DNA of 64,000 bases from Verrucomicrobiota bacterium (GTDB lineage: Bacteria > Verrucomicrobiota > Verrucomicrobiia > Limisphaerales > UBA9464): NCBI GenBank assembly GCA_947471985.1, contig CANIZL010000019.1, positions 1 through 64,000 on the forward strand. Direction: 5' to 3'. The notes below the pieces were generated by a model, which searched no databases, had not been told where the DNA came from, and saw nothing but the letters and a program-made list of their open reading frames with translations. The number at the start of each line of letters is the position of its first letter. Position 1 is the stretch's first letter. The position numbers and the translations under genes are program-made. Shown here one piece after another: positions 61,001 through 64,000 of the stretch.

Positions 61001-61243
61001 ATGGACATCAAGATCGACTGCCCCTGCGGCACCCGGTACGGCTTCGACGTGGAGCCGGAAAATGGACGAATGCCGACAACCGTCGCGTGTCCGACCTGCG
61101 GCGCGGACGGCACCGATGCCGCCAATGCCATTCTCCAAAGCCGTGCGCCCCGACCCATCAGAGTCTCCCTCAGCACCCACGGAACTCCCGCAACCGGCGC
61201 GGCGATGCGGACTTCCCCGCCGGGAGCTGGACCAACGCAATAA
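61001..61243 (+). CDS. Small zinc-ribbon-like protein
   Basis: An 80-residue protein starting at ATG 61001 (MDIKIDCPCGTRYGFDVEP). Two CxC/CxxC knuckles (C7-P-C9 and C29-P-T-C32) could bind one metal ion, and GRMPTTVACPTCGADGTDAANAIL resembles (from memory) a small conserved verrucomicrobial family (short form: ACPTCGADGTDAAN). The C-terminal 35 residues are serine/proline-rich and probably disordered. There is no Shine-Dalgarno sequence; a terminator-like hairpin with T-run ends four bases before the start. Function unknown. Confidence 0.75.
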   Translation: MDIKIDCPCGTRYGFDVEPENGRMPTTVACPTCGADGTDAANAILQSRAPRPIRVSLSTHGTPATGAAMRTSPPGAGPTQ

Positions 61244-61310
61244 ATCTGCGAACCGCGATTCCGGTTCGTTTCCCGGTTTCCCCACGATTCGCGGCGGTTA
61301 GAATCGCGGG

Positions 61311-62246
61311 ATGCAAAGCATCAGTTTGGGGCATTCCCCGTTGAAGGTTTCCCGGTTGGCCTACGGGTGCTGGCGTCTGGCCGGATCCGAAGGGGCCGCA
61401 CCTGAGCCCTCCTCCGACAACGGCAAACGCGCCATCCAGGCAGCCGTCGACGCCGGGTACACCCTGTTCGATCTGGCCAATATCTACGGCGGTGGCCGGT
61501 GCGAAGAAATCTTCGGCGAAGCCCTGCGGGAATCCCCGGGCCTGCGGGACCGGATCGTCATCGCTTCCAAATGCGGCATCCGTCCCGGCAATCCCGCCGC
61601 CGCCCTGCCCGGCCGCTATGACTTCAGCGCGGAACATATCGTCAGCAGCGTCGACGCCTCTCTGAAACGCCTGGGCGTGACGACACTGGACATCCTGCTC
61701 CTCCACCGGCCCGACTACCTCATGGATCCGGCCGAAGTCGCCACGGCGTTTGCCGGGCTGCACCGGGCCGGAAAGGTGCGCGAATTCGGCGTCAGCAATT
61801 TCCGCCCCGCGCAGGTCGCCTTGCTCCAACGGTTCCTACCGATGCGACTCTGCGTCCACCAAGTCGAAATCAGCCTGCTGCAACTGGCCACCTTGGAGGA
61901 CGCCACCCTGGATCAATGCCGGGCGGAGAACTTCACCCCAATGGCGTGGAGTCCACTGGCCGGCGGCCTCCTGGGCGATCGAGTGAAGGGACTCCTGCCG
62001 GGGCAGCGGGGCTACCGTCCAGACGCGACCTGCGAGGAGTTGGATCGACTGGCCACCAACTACGGCGTCGCGCGCGCCACGCTGGCGCTCGCCTGGTTAC
62101 TGAAACACCCCGCCGGCATCCAACCGATCGTGGGCTCGATGCAACCGGCGGATATTCAGGCTCTCGTGGGGGCCACGGAAGTATCACTGAGTCGGGACGA
62201 TTGGTATCGGCTGCTGGTCGCCGCCCGGGGTGTGGCCCTGCCCTGA
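61311..62246 (+). CDS. Aldo/keto reductase
   Basis: A 311-residue TIM-barrel oxidoreductase using NADPH. The catalytic set is visible: D and Y in FDLANIYGGG, K in IASKCG, H in LLLHRPDYL. GVSNF, QVEISLLQ, MAWSPLAGGLLG and IQPIVGSMQP are standard family elements for substrate loop and cofactor binding. It resembles the YdhF-type subgroup. The substrate is not predictable. It is 67 bases downstream of the zinc-ribbon gene and convergent with the epimerase gene. Confidence 0.93.
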   Translation: MQSISLGHSPLKVSRLAYGCWRLAGSEGAAPEPSSDNGKRAIQAAVDAGYTLFDLANIYGGGRCEEIFGEALRESPGLRDRIVIASKCGIRPGNPAAALPGRYDFSAEHIVSSVDASLKRLGVTTLDILLLHRPDYLMDPAEVATAFAGLHRAGKVREFGVSNFRPAQVALLQRFLPMRLCVHQVEISLLQLATLEDATLDQCRAENFTPMAWSPLAGGLLGDRVKGLLPGQRGYRPDATCEELDRLATNYGVARATLALAWLLKHPAGIQPIVGSMQPADIQALVGATEVSLSRDDWYRLLVAARGVALP

Positions 62247-62306
62247 TCCGATTTCACGGGCCGCCGGCAGGCGCCGGGTACGGACGTCAGCGCGGCGACT
62301 CTCGCG

Positions 62307-63308
62307 TCACGTCGAGGGCGTCGCGTCGCCGCTTCCGCCCGATTGAGCCTGGAACCAGGCCACGAATTTCGGGATGCCCGCCGCGATCTGGGTGGTCGGC
62401 TGGTAACCGAGCTTCGCCCGCGCCTTGGAGATATCCGCGAAGGTGCGCGGTACGTCGCCCGGTTGCGGCGGTTGGCGATCAATGATCGCCCGCCGGTTCA
62501 GCGCTTTTTCCAACAGCGCAATCAAATGATCGAGGCGCACGGTTTGGGATTCCCCGAGATTGAACACTTCGTAGCCGAAATCCTGCCGCGTGCACGCCAG
62601 GACGCCGCCCACGATGTCGTCGCTGTAGGTGTAATCCCGTTCGGTGGATCCATCGCCAAACACCGGAATCGGCCGTCCATCGGTGATGAGCCGGGCAAAC
62701 TTGTGAATGGCCAGATCCGGCCGCTGACGGGGACCGTAAACCGTGAAGAATCGCAGCATCGTGACATCCAGGCCGTGCACGTGGTGGTAAACGTGCCCCA
62801 GCGCCTCGCACGCCAGCTTGCTCGCGGCATACGGGGAAATGGGCTGAAAAATCGGATCCGCCTCGCTGAAGGGCACCTTGGCATTCGTCCCGTAGACGCT
62901 GGACGAACTGGCGATGATGAACTTCCGCACCCCGTTCCGACGGCCGGCCTCGAGCAGGTTTACCGTGCCCTCAACATTGACCCGCTGGTACAGCGCCGGC
63001 TCCAACAGTGAGGGCCGCACCCCGGCCCGCGCCGCCAGGTGAATCACCTGATCAAACCGGCGATCCCCAAACAGGGCATCCACCGTGCTCTGTTCCGTGA
63101 TATCGCCGGCCACAAATTCGAACCGCTCCCCGCCGACACCCGCCAGCGCCGCCAGCGCCGCCAGCGCCGCCAGATTCGCCTGCTTCAGGCGGGGCGGGTA
63201 AAACGGATTCAGGTCGTCCAGCACCGTCACCCGATGCCCCTCCACCAGGAGTCGCTCCGCCACGTGCGAGCCGATGAATCCGGCACCCCCGGTGACTAAA
63301 AAATGCAT
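62307..63308 (-). CDS. NAD-dependent sugar-nucleotide epimerase (UDP-glucuronate 4-epimerase-like)
   Basis: A 333-residue extended SDR starting at ATG 63308 (MHFLVTGGAGFIGSHVAERL). HLAARAGVRPSLLEP, ASSSSVYGT, Y-A-A-S-K (catalytic Tyr-Lys) and LRFFTVYGPRQRPDLAIHKF (short form FFTVYGPRQRPDLA) are typical of UDP-glucuronate 4-epimerases; MAIxxF is represented by LAIHKF. It probably supplies UDP-galacturonate for polysaccharide. Residues about 64-72 form an Ala-Ala-Leu repeat encoded by a 9-bp tandem repeat, in a surface-loop region. Confidence 0.9.
   Translation of the reverse strand: MHFLVTGGAGFIGSHVAERLLVEGHRVTVLDDLNPFYPPRLKQANLAALAALAALAGVGGERFEFVAGDITEQSTVDALFGDRRFDQVIHLAARAGVRPSLLEPALYQRVNVEGTVNLLEAGRRNGVRKFIIASSSSVYGTNAKVPFSEADPIFQPISPYAASKLACEALGHVYHHVHGLDVTMLRFFTVYGPRQRPDLAIHKFARLITDGRPIPVFGDGSTERDYTYSDDIVGGVLACTRQDFGYEVFNLGESQTVRLDHLIALLEKALNRRAIIDRQPPQPGDVPRTFADISKARAKLGYQPTTQIAAGIPKFVAWFQAQSGGSGDATPST
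63142..63173. repeat. 9-bp tandem repeat inside the epimerase gene
   Basis: GCCAGCGCC is repeated three times (63142-63168) and begins a fourth. It keeps the reading frame and encodes the Leu-Ala-Ala repeats after the DDLNPFYPPRLKQ segment. Copy-number changes would alter the loop length only. Confidence 0.75.
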
Positions 63309-63409
63309 GGGGCAGAATAGCCGCCGAATGACCGCCGGACACGGGGAAATCTCGCCCACCCCGATTTCTCCTGCCGCTCGGAGCGAACGCGGCTAGGGTA
63401 GGACTGTTG

Positions 63410-64000
63410 ATGAGGTCGACCTTGAACGCCTTTCGCATTGGCTCCGTGCCCTATCTCAACGCCGTGCCCCTGACCCATTCCCTCGGCGCGGGCGTCACGT
63501 ATCTGCCGCCGTCCGAACTCGCCCGCCAACTTCATGGGGGACACCTCGATGCGGCCCTCCTGAGCGTCACCGAAGTCATGGGACGACCCGAGTACACCGT
63601 GCTCGATGGTGCCGGCATCTGCTCGGACGGCCCGGTCTACAGCGTGATCCTCGCCCACCAGGATCCCCTGTCGTCCCTCGGCGAAATCCACCTGGATCCG
63701 GCTTCCTGCACCAGTGTGAATCTCCTGCGCGTCCTGCTGGCCCAACGCGGCCCGGTGCCCGCGTTTCGCACCCTTGACACCACGGCCCACGCCGGCGCAC
63801 ACCGCAACGTGCTGCTGATCGGAAATCCCGCGATCGAATTTCGTCGACGTCCGCACACACACCAGATCTGGGACCTCGGGGCGGCGTGGCAGGAACAAAC
63901 AGGACTGCCTTTTGTCTACGCGGTTTGGGCCCTGCGTCGCGATCAACCCCCGGCGTTGGCGGACCGCTTGCGCGCCTCGCAATCCGCCGGCCTCGCCGCC
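63410..64000 (+). CDS. mqnA: Chorismate dehydratase, futalosine pathway (5' part)
   Basis: The first 197 codons of MqnA, open to the window end. ATG 63410 gives the N-terminus with the hallmark I-G-S-V-P-Y-L-N-A (residues 10-18) and later AALLSVTEVM, DGAGICSDGPVYSVIL, a conserved LDPASCTSVNLLRVLL (short form SCTSVNLLRVLL), LIGNPAIEF and WDLGAAWQEQTGLPFVYAVWALR (DLGAAW, TGLPFVYAVWA). MqnA removes water from chorismate to give 3-enolpyruvylbenzoate, the entry to menaquinone via futalosine. It is divergent from the epimerase gene with a 101-base gap. The family is about 270-290 residues, so roughly 80 residues are missing. Confidence 0.95.
   Translation, partial: MRSTLNAFRIGSVPYLNAVPLTHSLGAGVTYLPPSELARQLHGGHLDAALLSVTEVMGRPEYTVLDGAGICSDGPVYSVILAHQDPLSSLGEIHLDPASCTSVNLLRVLLAQRGPVPAFRTLDTTAHAGAHRNVLLIGNPAIEFRRRPHTHQIWDLGAAWQEQTGLPFVYAVWALRRDQPPALADRLRASQSAGLAA

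Noticed and set aside
1-64000. CRISPR arrays, rRNA operons, prophage or complete insertion sequences
   Set aside because: No regularly spaced direct repeats of 24-40 bases, no rRNA signatures, and no integrase or capsid genes were seen; only the transposase tail at the left edge is mobile-type.

Overview
The window is chromosomal, GC-rich DNA from a Gram-negative bacterium of the Planctomycetota/Verrucomicrobiota/Chlamydiota (PVC) group, most likely a verrucomicrobium (inference). The signs are a PSD1/DUF1501 gene pair, a Verrucomicrobium/Pirellula-type heme-binding protein, two DUF1080 lipoproteins, prepilin-like proteins with the H-X9-DG motif and a PEP-CTERM protein. Outer-membrane genes (Tol-Pal, KdsD, polysaccharide export) confirm a diderm cell. 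MqnA points to futalosine-pathway menaquinone. Few genes have a clear Shine-Dalgarno sequence. I see no rRNA genes, CRISPR array, prophage or intact insertion sequence; the only mobile-type sequence is the 3' end of an IS200-like/REP-associated transposase at the left edge.

Layout. 1-8.3 kb: transposase remnant, DUF1501 and PSD1 secreted proteins, an SGNH esterase, a TrpF-like protein lacking the usual catalytic cysteine, and a diacylglycerol-kinase-like lipid kinase. 8.4-17.6 kb: a 1485-residue secreted repeat protein, a flavin-dependent halogenase-like protein, a PQQ dehydrogenase with an embedded cytochrome c, and a pseudopilin. 17.7-22.2 kb: divergent rarA and clpC. 22.3-25.7 kb: a cobalamin riboswitch followed by four genes joined by ATGA overlaps (PEP-CTERM surface protein, 13-cysteine CWC/DUF5522 protein, secreted protein, pseudopilin), with no recognisable B12 transport or synthesis gene; I consider this the most interesting locus. 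25.8-40.7 kb: TPR protein, manA and accA (overlapping), sialate O-acetylesterase, LarA-like and SDR enzymes, galE, DUF1080 lipoprotein, RDD protein, dnaG and a cardiolipin-synthase-like enzyme.

40.7-45.8 kb is a complete Tol-Pal operon on the minus strand with a zinc-ribbon membrane protein inserted between tolQ and tolR. 46-47.7 kb holds kdsD and an RluA-type pseudouridine synthase. 47.8-59.3 kb carries two separate exopolysaccharide export modules, each with a tyrosine kinase/chain-length protein, a short Wza-like protein and an outer-membrane barrel. They differ in gene order, one ends in an FHA-domain protein, and they are separated by ispD, tRNA-Pro(TGG) and two lipoprotein genes. 59.5-64 kb has a heme-binding protein, a small zinc-ribbon protein, an aldo/keto reductase, a sugar-nucleotide epimerase and the start of mqnA.

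Together the genes describe a cell investing in its envelope: polysaccharide export, Tol-Pal, many secreted proteins and sugar-nucleotide enzymes (GalE, ManA, UDP-sugar epimerase). A B12-controlled surface operon and several hairpins placed directly before start codons stand out against otherwise ordinary content.
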